Below, one piece after another: positions 1-6,913 of a DNA stretch of 18,764 nt. Under the pieces are notes generated by a model. It was not told the origin of the DNA. It did no database searches and saw only the letters and a list, made by a program, of their open reading frames with translations. Position 1 is the first letter of the stretch; each line of letters opens with the position of its first letter. The position numbers and the translations under genes are program-made. Source of the DNA: an uncultured Collinsella sp. (GTDB taxonomy: Bacteria > Actinomycetota > Coriobacteriia > Coriobacteriales > Coriobacteriaceae); the NCBI GenBank assembly GCA_902475785.1, contig CABSAN010000042.1, forward strand, positions 1-18,764, given 5' to 3'.

Positions 1-18
1 TATAGCCGTGCAACGGAA

Positions 19-61
19 AAGAGCCGCCCTTTCGGACGACTCAAACTGTAATGGGGCTCTT
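19..61 (-). terminator. possible terminator downstream of the deaminase gene
   Basis: Read on the minus strand, AAGAGCC pairs with GGCTCTT across a 29-base loop and runs into TTCC, about 37 bases past the deaminase stop codon. The stem is only 7 bp, the loop is long and the T tract short, so this is a weak candidate. It is the only hairpin seen at the end of this operon. Confidence 0.35.
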
Positions 62-97
62 GTTGGCTGTTTTGCCGCCAGCCAGCGTTGGCACGCG

Positions 98-622
98 CTA
101 CTGTTGAGCCTGCCCCCCGGTACCAATCTGGACATCGACGATGACCTGGCGGTAGCTGATGCCGCAGGAGTCGAGAATGCGGCGGCTGATACGGCCGTCA
201 TCGGTGTCGGCATACTTATTGTCCAGGTAGACGACCTCGCCCACGCCCACCTGTGCCAGGATCTTGGCGCAGTCGTGGCACGGGAACAGCGTGACGTAGA
301 CCGTGGAACCCTCGAGGTCTTTGAGCGAGCCGCGGTAGTTGAGCACGGCGTTTGCCTCGGCATGCACCACGTAGTTGTGCTTATCCTGCAACGGGTCGTC
401 GCTCGTGCCCCACGGGAAAAAGTCGTCGTTGAGCGCCGAGGGCGTACCGTTGTAGCCCACCGAAAGGATGCGGTGGTTGGTGTTGGCGATGCACGCGCCC
501 ACCTGCGTGTTGGGGTCCTTACTGCGGCGCTGCGCGGCGATGGCCACGCTCATAAAGAACTCATCCCAGCTAATAACGTCGCGGCGCTTGCCCGACGCGG
601 TTTGATGAAGATCGTCCGACAT
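98..622 (-). CDS. dCMP/cytidine deaminase family protein (ComEB-like)
   Basis: This is a zinc-dependent deaminase of the cytidine/deoxycytidylate deaminase family, probably converting dCMP to dUMP for thymidylate synthesis in the cytoplasm. In the 174-residue product the zinc and catalytic motif HAE is at residues 87-89 and the PCHDC motif, with Cys115 and Cys118, follows. The N-terminal VGACI...SVGYNGTP segment is typical of dCMP deaminases, and the length fits the family. The start at 622 is chosen because GGAGGT lies 7 bases upstream; an in-frame ATG 36 bases further upstream (658) has no ribosome binding site. The gene is 83 bp downstream of coaX on the same strand and may share its transcript. 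A substrate other than dCMP (for example another cytosine nucleotide) cannot be excluded from sequence alone. Confidence 0.9.
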   Translation of the reverse strand: MSDDLHQTASGKRRDVISWDEFFMSVAIAAQRRSKDPNTQVGACIANTNHRILSVGYNGTPSALNDDFFPWGTSDDPLQDKHNYVVHAEANAVLNYRGSLKDLEGSTVYVTLFPCHDCAKILAQVGVGEVVYLDNKYADTDDGRISRRILDSCGISYRQVIVDVQIGTGGQAQQ

Positions 623-705
623 GCCAGACACCTCCGTAATCGCAACATTTTGACCCATTGTAGCAGGTGAAAAGTAGGGGCGCTTATCCCACCGACTTCC
701 TCGTC

Positions 706-1557
706 CTACGCGCGGCGGGGCTTTTGGTTGATGTGGTAGAGCTCGGCGAGACCCCGCAGCGTCAGCGCATCGTCGACCGTCAGGCTATGGCCGACCAGCG
801 CCGCAAGCGCCTCGGCATCGTCGCCGGTAATGACGATGGGCACATCGCCCTCCCCCGCGGCCTTGGTCGCACGCATCTCGGCAAGCACCATGTCGAGCAT
901 GCCATCGATGCGCGCCACCTCGCCCAAAACCACGCCCGAGCGCATGGCCTCGCGCGTGTTGCGGCCGATGACGTGTGTCGGCGCCGAGGGCTCAACCTGG
1001 GGTAGGCGCGCTGCTGCCGCCGAAAGCGAGCGGGCGCCGAGCGCCAGCCCCGGCGCGATGACGCCGCCGACAAAGGTGCCGCGCGCGTCGATCACCTCGA
1101 TATTGGTCGTCGTGCCCAGGTCGATCACAATGCACGGCGAGCCGTAGACGGCGCGGGCCGCCACGGCATCGGCGATGCGGTCGGGGCCGATCTCGGCCGG
1201 GTCATCGTAATGCACGGGTATGCCGGTCTTAAGTCCCGGCCCCACGGTGAGCACGCGCCCCGTGCAGGTACGGGAAAGCGCTGCCTTCCACGGGCGCTCG
1301 AGCGCCGGGACCACGCAGCTCAGCACAGCAGCCGCGGGCACAAGCGCACCCGGCATGCCCGCATCGGCCGCCAGTGCGGCCATGACCTGCACGAGACGCA
1401 TGCGCGCCTCGTCTGCTGTGATGCTCGACGGCGTGGTGATCTCGCACGTCGCAAGCGGACATTCCTGCGCCGCGGCCGAATCCTCGGCAAACAGGCCAAA
1501 GCGAATGAACGTGTTGCCCACGTCGACCGTCAATATATATGCGCACCCATTAAGCAT
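706..1557 (-). CDS. coaX: type III pantothenate kinase
   Basis: Type III pantothenate kinase performs the first step of CoA synthesis, phosphorylating pantothenate with ATP in the cytoplasm. The 283-residue product shows the family's ASKHA-fold motifs in order: DVGNT at residues 12-16, GPDRIAD at 124-130, DLGTTTN at 146-152 and GGVIAPGL near 164-171. Family members are usually about 255-270 residues, so the length is slightly above average because of a small insertion and a C-terminal tail. The start at 1557 is preceded by AAAGGAG with an 8-base spacer; an upstream in-frame start at 1611 would add 18 residues without a binding site. The deaminase gene follows on the same strand. A TATACT sequence about 30 bases upstream of the start codon is a possible -10 element. 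The call is secure. Confidence 0.95.
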   Translation of the reverse strand: MLNGCAYILTVDVGNTFIRFGLFAEDSAAAQECPLATCEITTPSSITADEARMRLVQVMAALAADAGMPGALVPAAAVLSCVVPALERPWKAALSRTCTGRVLTVGPGLKTGIPVHYDDPAEIGPDRIADAVAARAVYGSPCIVIDLGTTTNIEVIDARGTFVGGVIAPGLALGARSLSAAAARLPQVEPSAPTHVIGRNTREAMRSGVVLGEVARIDGMLDMVLAEMRATKAAGEGDVPIVITGDDAEALAALVGHSLTVDDALTLRGLAELYHINQKPRRA

Positions 1558-1584
1558 CGTCGGCGCTCCTTTCGTCTGCCCAGC

Positions 1585-1590
1585 AGTATA
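1585..1590 (-). promoter_or_regulatory. possible -10 box for coaX
   Basis: On the minus strand TATACT (5 of 6 to TATAAT) lies 27 bases upstream of the coaX start codon. No good -35 hexamer is seen at 16-18 bases, so support is limited. The 37-bp inverted repeat begins just upstream of it. Confidence 0.3.
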
Positions 1591-1614
1591 TCGCCTACCC
1601 GAACCAGCCATCCC

Positions 1615-1741
1615 AGGTAGTCATTTTGGGACGGGGCTATTTTAGCTACCCCAATATGTCGGTTGATATTTGCCCCAATCCCAGATAATTCGTCGACTGT
1701 CAAAGGGTAGCTAAAATAGCCCCGTCCCAAAATGACTACCT
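1615..1741. repeat. 127-bp element with perfect 37-bp inverted repeats
   Basis: Bases 1615-1651 and 1705-1741 are exact reverse complements (37 of 37), separated by 53 bases. The arms contain TTTTGGGACGGGGC and TATTTTAGCTACCC. The element fills most of the space between the divergently transcribed coaX and OPT genes. No target-site duplication, coding region or T tract was recognised. It could be a miniature inverted-repeat element, a REP-type dispersed palindrome or a regulatory cruciform. The palindrome itself is certain, but its nature is not known. Confidence 0.9.
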
Positions 1742-1747
1742 TGCGGC

Positions 1748-1753
1748 TATACT
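1748..1753 (+). promoter_or_regulatory. possible -10 box for the OPT transporter gene
   Basis: TATACT on the plus strand matches the -10 consensus at 5 of 6 positions and lies about 110 bases upstream of the OPT start codon, immediately after the inverted repeat. The would-be -35 region falls inside the right arm of the repeat and matches the consensus poorly. Confidence 0.3.
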
Positions 1754-1863
1754 GGTGCGCGGTCGCGCGCGAGCTCACGCGGCGGCCCTTGGTAACCCGA
1801 CTTCCCGCGCCGTATCCGTAACGGCGCTCCCGGGGGAAGCGGATATACGCAAAGGAGTTTTAT

Positions 1864-3567
1864 ATGAGCAATCCCTCGAACCGCGCTTCGATGCGCGGGC
1901 AACTCACGCTGCGCGGCGTCGTCATCGGCGTCCTTGGCTGCGTGATCATCACGGCAAGCTCGGCCTACACCGCCCTCAAGATGGGCGCACTCCCCTGGCC
2001 GATCGTCTTCGCTGCCGTCATCTCGCTGTTCTTCCTTAAGCTCATGGGCAACGCCAGCCTCAACGAGGCCAACGTCACCCACACCATCATGTCCGCAGGC
2101 GCCATGGTCGCCGGCGGTCTGGCGTTTACCATCCCGGGCGCCTGGATGCTGGGCTATGCCGACCAGATCAGCTGGCTCGACATGTTTATCGTGGCACTCG
2201 CCGGCACTATCCTGGGCCTGCTGGCCACGGCACTCATCCACCGTCACTTTATCGTGGACGCCGCGCTGGAGTTCCCCACCGGCAACGCCGCAGCTCAGAC
2301 CCTGCGCGCGACCGAGGCCGGCGGCAAGACCGGCAAGCAGCTCTTTGGCTCCATGGCCATCGCCGGCATCTACAGCGTGCTGCGCGATGCTCTGGGCATT
2401 GTGCCCAGTATGCTGTGCACGCTCAACATCCCTGGCGTGACCTTTGCCATCTACAACTCGCCCATGCTGCTCTCCGTCGGCTTTTTGGTGGGCTTCGCCC
2501 CCGTCGCCTTCTGGTTTGCCGGCGCGCTGCTGGGCAACTTTGGCATCATCGTCGGTGGCACCGCTGCCGGCCTGTTCGATGTTGCGACCGCGCAGGGTAT
2601 CGTCAAGTCCCTCGGTATGGGCCTTATGATGGGTTTTGGCGTCGCCGTCGTCCTTAAGGACATCCTGCCGCAGGTCGCCGGTATCGTCCGCGGCCTCGCC
2701 GCCGACAGCTCCACCGACACCGACGAGCAGTCGCTCATCTCGGGCTCCCTTAAGCTCGACGCCGGTATCATCGGCCTGGGCGCTGCCGCCATCGCCGTGA
2801 TCATCGCCATCGTGCTCGACCTTGGTCCCGTTCCGGCCGTCATCGTCACGCTGTTCACCTTTGTCACCACCATCATGAGTGCACAGAGCTGCGGCCAGAC
2901 GGGTATCGACCCCATGGAGATCTTCGGCCTCATCGTCATGCTCATCGTTGCCGCCTTCGCGCAGCTCGCTCAGGTCAAGCTGTTCTTTATCGCCGGCATC
3001 GTGGCCGTGGCGTGCGGCCTTGCGGGCGACGTCATGAACGACTTTAAGGCCGGCGCCGTGCTGGGCACCAACCCGCGCGCACAGTGGGTTGGCCAGGCCA
3101 TCGGCGGCATCGTGGGCGCCCTGGTCGCCGCCGCCGTCATGGTCGCGCTCGTCACCGCCTATGGTCCGGACGCCTTCGGCCCCGACAAGAGCTTTGTTGC
3201 CGCACAGGCAAGCGTGGTCGCCACCATGGTCTCGGGCATCCCGAGCGTACCGTGGTTCGCAGGCGGCTTTATCGCCGGCATCGTCATGTACTGGCTCGGC
3301 ATTCCGGCCATGATGATCGGCCTGGGCGTGTACCTGCCGTTCTACATGTCGCTCACGGCCTTCCTGGGCTCCTGCGTTAAGCTCGCCTACGACAAGTGGG
3401 CCGCTCACCGCGACGCCGAGGCCGGTCTTTCGGACGAGGAGAAGGCCGCCAAGGACGCCGCCTTCCAGGAGCAGGGCCTGGTTGTCGCCAGCGGCCTGCT
3501 GGGCGGCGAGTCTATCGTCGGCGTTATCCTGGCGTTTGTCTCTGTTGGCCTGAGCCTGCTGGGCTAA
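1864..3567 (+). CDS. OPT family oligopeptide transporter
   Basis: This is a multi-pass membrane protein of the oligopeptide transporter (OPT) superfamily, which imports small peptides or metal chelates, usually with protons. The 567-residue product is almost entirely hydrophobic segments. It carries family-typical stretches: NASLNEANVTHTIMSAG at about 63-79, EFPTGNAAAQTLRA at about 136-149 (the LPFPxGxAxAE-type motif) and GIDPMEIFGL near 347-356. A hydrophilic acidic loop is at about 280-290. It is a little shorter than the usual 600-680 residues but appears intact. AAAGGAG six bases before the ATG supports the start. The gene stands alone between the divergent coaX and a strong terminator. 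The substrate cannot be told from sequence. Confidence 0.93.
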   Translation: MSNPSNRASMRGQLTLRGVVIGVLGCVIITASSAYTALKMGALPWPIVFAAVISLFFLKLMGNASLNEANVTHTIMSAGAMVAGGLAFTIPGAWMLGYADQISWLDMFIVALAGTILGLLATALIHRHFIVDAALEFPTGNAAAQTLRATEAGGKTGKQLFGSMAIAGIYSVLRDALGIVPSMLCTLNIPGVTFAIYNSPMLLSVGFLVGFAPVAFWFAGALLGNFGIIVGGTAAGLFDVATAQGIVKSLGMGLMMGFGVAVVLKDILPQVAGIVRGLAADSSTDTDEQSLISGSLKLDAGIIGLGAAAIAVIIAIVLDLGPVPAVIVTLFTFVTTIMSAQSCGQTGIDPMEIFGLIVMLIVAAFAQLAQVKLFFIAGIVAVACGLAGDVMNDFKAGAVLGTNPRAQWVGQAIGGIVGALVAAAVMVALVTAYGPDAFGPDKSFVAAQASVVATMVSGIPSVPWFAGGFIAGIVMYWLGIPAMMIGLGVYLPFYMSLTAFLGSCVKLAYDKWAAHRDAEAGLSDEEKAAKDAAFQEQGLVVASGLLGGESIVGVILAFVSVGLSLLG

Positions 3568-3592
3568 ACCCAATAACAACGCACCCGTGCAG

Positions 3593-3630
3593 AGCGCGGG
3601 GTCGGAGACCATCCGGCCCCGCGCTTTTTT
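3593..3630 (+). terminator. rho-independent terminator of the OPT gene
   Basis: The stem AGCGCGGGG/CCCCGCGCT is extended inward by TCGG/CCGG (one G-T pair), giving 13 bp around a 7-base loop and followed directly by six Ts. It starts 26 bases after the OPT stop codon. This is a textbook intrinsic terminator. Confidence 0.93.
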
Positions 3631-3707
3631 ATCTATTTGACTCTTATGATCCTCACGGCGTTTTTAGTCATGCCGATTGGCCTGACTTCCAGGTTAACAA
3701 ACCCTGT

Positions 3708-3736
3708 CTGACACCTCGCTCAACGCGGTGTAGAGT
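3708..3736 (+). promoter_or_regulatory. candidate promoter of the DUF389 gene
   Basis: CTGACA (5 of 6 to TTGACA), a 17-base spacer and TAGAGT (4 of 6 to TATAAT) lie 46 bases upstream of the DUF389 start codon and after the OPT terminator. The spacing is ideal. There is no experimental support. Confidence 0.5.
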
Positions 3737-3782
3737 AAAGACGACGGGCGGGATACGCGGCACGTGCCAGAACGAGGTGGAC

Positions 3783-4922
3783 ATGGAACTCGATAAACAA
3801 CAGCTCAAGCGACTGCGTGAGCGCCATCATCGGCGCCATGGCATCCGCCCCGCCCACAGCGAGGCCATGGAGAACGCAAGCCGCTTTCTAAAGCGGGCAT
3901 TCAACATTCGCGAGGGACGCGCGCCCTATCACGTAATTCGCAAGCGCTTTGTAAACGGGGCGCGCCTGACTGGCTCACACTTATGCATCTTGATCATTGC
4001 CATGTTGATCGCGAGCATCGGCCTCGATATCGACTCGGATATCGCCATTGTAGGCGCCATGCTCATCTGCCCGCTCATGGGTTCGGTCCTTGCCATGGCA
4101 TACGGCATCGCCACGCTCGACCGCGAGATTACCCTTGAGGCCGTCGCGAGCTTGGCTCTGCAGATGGCCTTTTGCCTGGTCACGTCCACGTTGTACTTTA
4201 AGCTCTCGCCCCTTGGCACCACCACGGCCGCCATCATCGACAATTCGACACCGACTGTGTGGGACCTTGCCGTCGCGCTCGCGGGCGGCTTTGCGGGTGG
4301 CCTGGGCAACTCGCGCGACCAGGAACCCGCCACGCTCATCGCCGGGGTGGCTGTGGCGACCGCGCTCATGCCGCCCCTGTGCGCGGCGGGCTATGGCATC
4401 GCCATCGCAAGCGGGTCGCTGTTCCTCTCGGCACTCTACGAGTTTGGCATCAACGTGGTCTTTATCGCACTGGCCGCCGAAGCCGTGCTGCTTCTTTTGC
4501 GCGTGCCGCTCAAGCGCGACCTGAATGGCGACGGTATTGTGACTGCTGAAGAAAACGCCGAGGTCGACGAGCTATCACGCAAGGTGCGCCGCCGCATCAT
4601 TGTGGGCACGGTAGTCTTTGCCATCCCCTGCATCGTTATGACGGCGGGGTCTATTGGCTCGGCGCAGGCCGGCGTGCAGGACGGCTACGGCGTCACCGAA
4701 ACCACGCGCGAGCTTGCGGCGGTGCTGCCAGGCTTTAAGGATTACACCGTCGCCGTCGAGACCTCGGCCACCGAAGGCGATGAGGAGGGTATCGTCGAGC
4801 GCGAGATTGTCGCCCATGTGACAACGAGCGAGGCGCTTGGAGCACACGACCGTCACGTCGCCCGCAAGCTCATCGACCTCAACGTGCCCGAACTCGATCG
4901 CGTGGAGTTCGATGTGAAGTGA
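3783..4922 (+). CDS. DUF389 membrane protein with an EF-hand-like loop
   Basis: This is a DUF389 family integral membrane protein of unknown biochemical role. In the 379-residue product a basic N-terminal region (1-60) precedes hydrophobic segments. The family-typical GAMLICPLMGSVLAMAYG is at 91-108 and ALAGGFAGGLGN is near 165-176. GVAVATALMPPLCAAGYG is at about 188-205. Residues 246-257 (DLNGDGIVTAEE) match the EF-hand calcium loop pattern, with acidic or Asn ligands at positions 1, 3, 5 and 12 and Gly at 6. This lies in a hydrophilic loop between two membrane segments. A soluble acidic C-terminal domain follows from about 295. GAGG five bases upstream supports the ATG at 3783; the open frame extends further back to 3396 but would run through the OPT gene and its terminator. 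The gene converges with the arylsulfotransferase gene, and I see no clear terminator between them. Confidence 0.88.
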   Translation: MELDKQQLKRLRERHHRRHGIRPAHSEAMENASRFLKRAFNIREGRAPYHVIRKRFVNGARLTGSHLCILIIAMLIASIGLDIDSDIAIVGAMLICPLMGSVLAMAYGIATLDREITLEAVASLALQMAFCLVTSTLYFKLSPLGTTTAAIIDNSTPTVWDLAVALAGGFAGGLGNSRDQEPATLIAGVAVATALMPPLCAAGYGIAIASGSLFLSALYEFGINVVFIALAAEAVLLLLRVPLKRDLNGDGIVTAEENAEVDELSRKVRRRIIVGTVVFAIPCIVMTAGSIGSAQAGVQDGYGVTETTRELAAVLPGFKDYTVAVETSATEGDEEGIVEREIVAHVTTSEALGAHDRHVARKLIDLNVPELDRVEFDVK

Positions 4923-4991
4923 TGCGGAACGTGAGGTGGACCCGGCGCGAACGCGCGCAGCCACGGGGCACAGGCACAGCCAAGCGCGGCC

Positions 4992-6731
4992 CTACAGTTC
5001 GTACTTGTACACGCGGTAGATGTACTTCTCGGCTTCCATCTCATAGGTGGCGATGGGCAGTCCGTAGCGGTCGTACTCGATAAAGGTCTTGGCCATGCCC
5101 GATGCCACGAGCATGCTGTTCGAATTGCCGACGCGCTGCGCACTGCTGACGTAGTCCGAGAACGGCACCGCGATCTGGTCCTCAAGTTCGTAGGTGCGAG
5201 CCGTCTCGTCCACCGTAAAGATGCGCCCAAACGAATGCGTTCCCTTGTTGTAGTCGGTCACCATCGCGGCGCCCAGCTGGCCCCAGTCGAACTTGGGATA
5301 GCTTTCGGCCGCACCAAAGTTGTTGTCGTACAGCAGCACCTGGTAGCGACCGGTCGTTGCCGTATCAGAACTCGGCAGATACGTCACGCTGTGCTGGCCC
5401 GCGTTGAGCGAAAAATCGCCCTGGGCCTGCAGCAACTTGTCCTCAAAGCCCGAGCCGGCCCAGAAATCGGGCGAGCCCATGAGCCAATCGACCGTGGGTG
5501 TGCCGTAGATATCGGTGAGCTTGATGACCGTCGAGGTCTCGCGTGAGCTGAGCAGGACGGTACTGTCGCCGAGCCACTGGATCGTGTTGATATGGATCCA
5601 ATCCAGGTCGCCGCCCGAGGCCACCTTGGCGCGCGCCTTGAGGTCGGGGAAGATATCGCCCAGGTCCACAACGAGGGAGACGGCGCCCGTTGCTATGTCT
5701 ATCTTGATGATGAGGTCCTCGACATTAACGCGCTCGCCCTTGTCCTTTTTAGCGGCTGCGCGGTCGACGTCCAAGTCGGCCTCGGAGCCGGCATTGCTAG
5801 CTAAAACCAACAGGTTGCCGTCGTCATCGAAAGCGTAATCGTGATGCAGCTCGTAGTCGCCCGTGCTCCAGACGTTCACCACCTGGCCGATGGCGTTGAT
5901 CTGGGCCATCTTGGTCGTCGAGACGCTCATGATCATGCTGCCGTCGCCCGGGAACAGCAGGCGATGGCTGCGGTAGCCGACAATCGGCACCTCGCCGCGA
6001 ATCTGGCCGTCGTTGTCGTAGAGGTACATAAAGTCGAGCTTGGACGAGTCGTTGCCCAAGATGGTAAAGAGGCCATCGGCAAGCGGCGTATTGGACTCCC
6101 CCGCCGTAACGGCGAGGTGCTTCTCTTCCTCGCCCTTGAGAGCCGGCGTCTTGACGGTGAATTTCGAGGTACGGTTCGTGCCATCCTGTGCCGCGCAGGT
6201 GAGAGTCACCGTGTTTTTGTGGTTGGGAATCAGGCCGATGACCTTGAACTCGTGCTCCGTCGCCGGCGTATCGCCGCCGCGAGGTGTACGGGAAAAGGCA
6301 GCCACTTTGGGGGAATCAGCGAATTTCTTACGGCCGGCGACCTCATAGGTGACGGCTACGAGGTCTGTCGTTGCAAAACGCACGTAGCAACTCAGGGTGT
6401 CGGTACCAAAGGGATCGGCTTTGACAAACGGGGCAGTTTCGTCGTAGCCGCCTGCAGCGTACTCGGCATCGAGCTGTTCTTTGATGGCAGCCTGTTTCTC
6501 GACGTTGTAGGTCGCGACGATCTGATTGTGGACTTTCTTCTGTTCGTCGGTGAGTCCGTCGTCCGCGTTGGACATATCGTTCGCATCGGCTCCGGCAGCG
6601 GAGCAGCCTGCAAGTCCCGCGCTCGCCAGCGCCAACGCGCCCGCCGCCGTGCCAGCAAGGGCAGCACGGCGCGTGAGCGGCCAGCCTCCTTCGTTACTCA
6701 ATCCCATGTCGTCACCATCGAAGAGTTCCAT
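4992..6731 (-). CDS. exported arylsulfotransferase (ASST) family lipoprotein
   Basis: This is a PAPS-independent arylsulfate sulfotransferase family protein, which moves sulfuryl groups between phenolic compounds outside the cytoplasm. In the 579-residue product a twin-arginine LTRR at about 19-22, a hydrophobic stretch and the lipobox LAGC (Cys43) predict a Tat-exported lipoprotein. The catalytic part keeps residues in the order known for the E. coli enzyme: HHD (His296/297), HINT (His380), SSRE (Arg397) and GQHS (His447), the last matching the His that carries the sulfuryl group. The length fits the family. The start is uncertain: in-frame ATGs lie at 6779, 6749, 6731 and 6707. I chose 6731 because AAGGA precedes it and the signal peptide is then of normal length. 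It lies downstream of the dehydrogenase gene on the same strand, 182 bp away. Confidence 0.85.
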   Translation of the reverse strand: MELFDGDDMGLSNEGGWPLTRRAALAGTAAGALALASAGLAGCSAAGADANDMSNADDGLTDEQKKVHNQIVATYNVEKQAAIKEQLDAEYAAGGYDETAPFVKADPFGTDTLSCYVRFATTDLVAVTYEVAGRKKFADSPKVAAFSRTPRGGDTPATEHEFKVIGLIPNHKNTVTLTCAAQDGTNRTSKFTVKTPALKGEEEKHLAVTAGESNTPLADGLFTILGNDSSKLDFMYLYDNDGQIRGEVPIVGYRSHRLLFPGDGSMIMSVSTTKMAQINAIGQVVNVWSTGDYELHHDYAFDDDGNLLVLASNAGSEADLDVDRAAAKKDKGERVNVEDLIIKIDIATGAVSLVVDLGDIFPDLKARAKVASGGDLDWIHINTIQWLGDSTVLLSSRETSTVIKLTDIYGTPTVDWLMGSPDFWAGSGFEDKLLQAQGDFSLNAGQHSVTYLPSSDTATTGRYQVLLYDNNFGAAESYPKFDWGQLGAAMVTDYNKGTHSFGRIFTVDETARTYELEDQIAVPFSDYVSSAQRVGNSNSMLVASGMAKTFIEYDRYGLPIATYEMEAEKYIYRVYKYEL

Positions 6732-6821
6732 CGCTGCCGTTTCCTTCATATTCCAGGGCACTTGCCCAACCCTGTCCAATTATGGCTCGCAGCTTAACAA
6801 ACGTCCCTTAAGGCTAGCTTA

Positions 6822-6848
6822 GGCTCACGGCAGCCGGAGCCGTTAGCC
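6822..6848 (-). other. hairpin in the arylsulfotransferase leader region
   Basis: GGCTCACGGC (6822-6831) and GCCGTTAGCC (6839-6848) pair at 9 of 10 positions around a 7-base loop. A wider CGTCCC/GGGACG pair (6802-6807 with 6862-6867) could enclose it. There is no T tract on either strand, so it is not an obvious terminator. A leader structure for the arylsulfotransferase mRNA is one possibility. Confidence 0.4.
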
Positions 6849-6877
6849 GCAAGACGCACAGGGGACGCAGGAATACG

Positions 6878-6910
6878 ATGATCCGTTTTCCTCCGTTCCC
6901 GAGGGATCAT
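6878..6910. other. hairpin just after the 3-hydroxyacyl-CoA dehydrogenase stop codon
   Basis: ATGATCC and GGATCAT form a 7-bp stem around 19 bases, with six Ts on the plus-strand side. The T tract suits plus-strand termination, yet the adjacent gene runs on the minus strand, where the stem is preceded by an A tract but not followed by Ts. It may be a weak terminator for the dehydrogenase gene. Confidence 0.3.
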
Positions 6911-6913
6911 TTT

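Noticed and set aside
1747..3612. Minus-strand open frame of 621 codons
   Set aside because: It is antisense to the OPT transporter, rich in Asp/His/Gly with no recognisable domain, and runs into the transporter's terminator.
3396..3782. 129-codon upstream extension of the DUF389 frame
   Set aside because: It would overlap the end of the OPT gene out of frame and cross a strong terminator, and its composition is Arg/Gly-rich. The ATG at 3783 has a binding site and a promoter candidate.
4923..4991. Possible terminator between the convergent DUF389 and arylsulfotransferase genes
   Set aside because: GCGCG-rich bases can pair (GCGCG/CGCGC), but the stem is short and no T tract follows on either strand.
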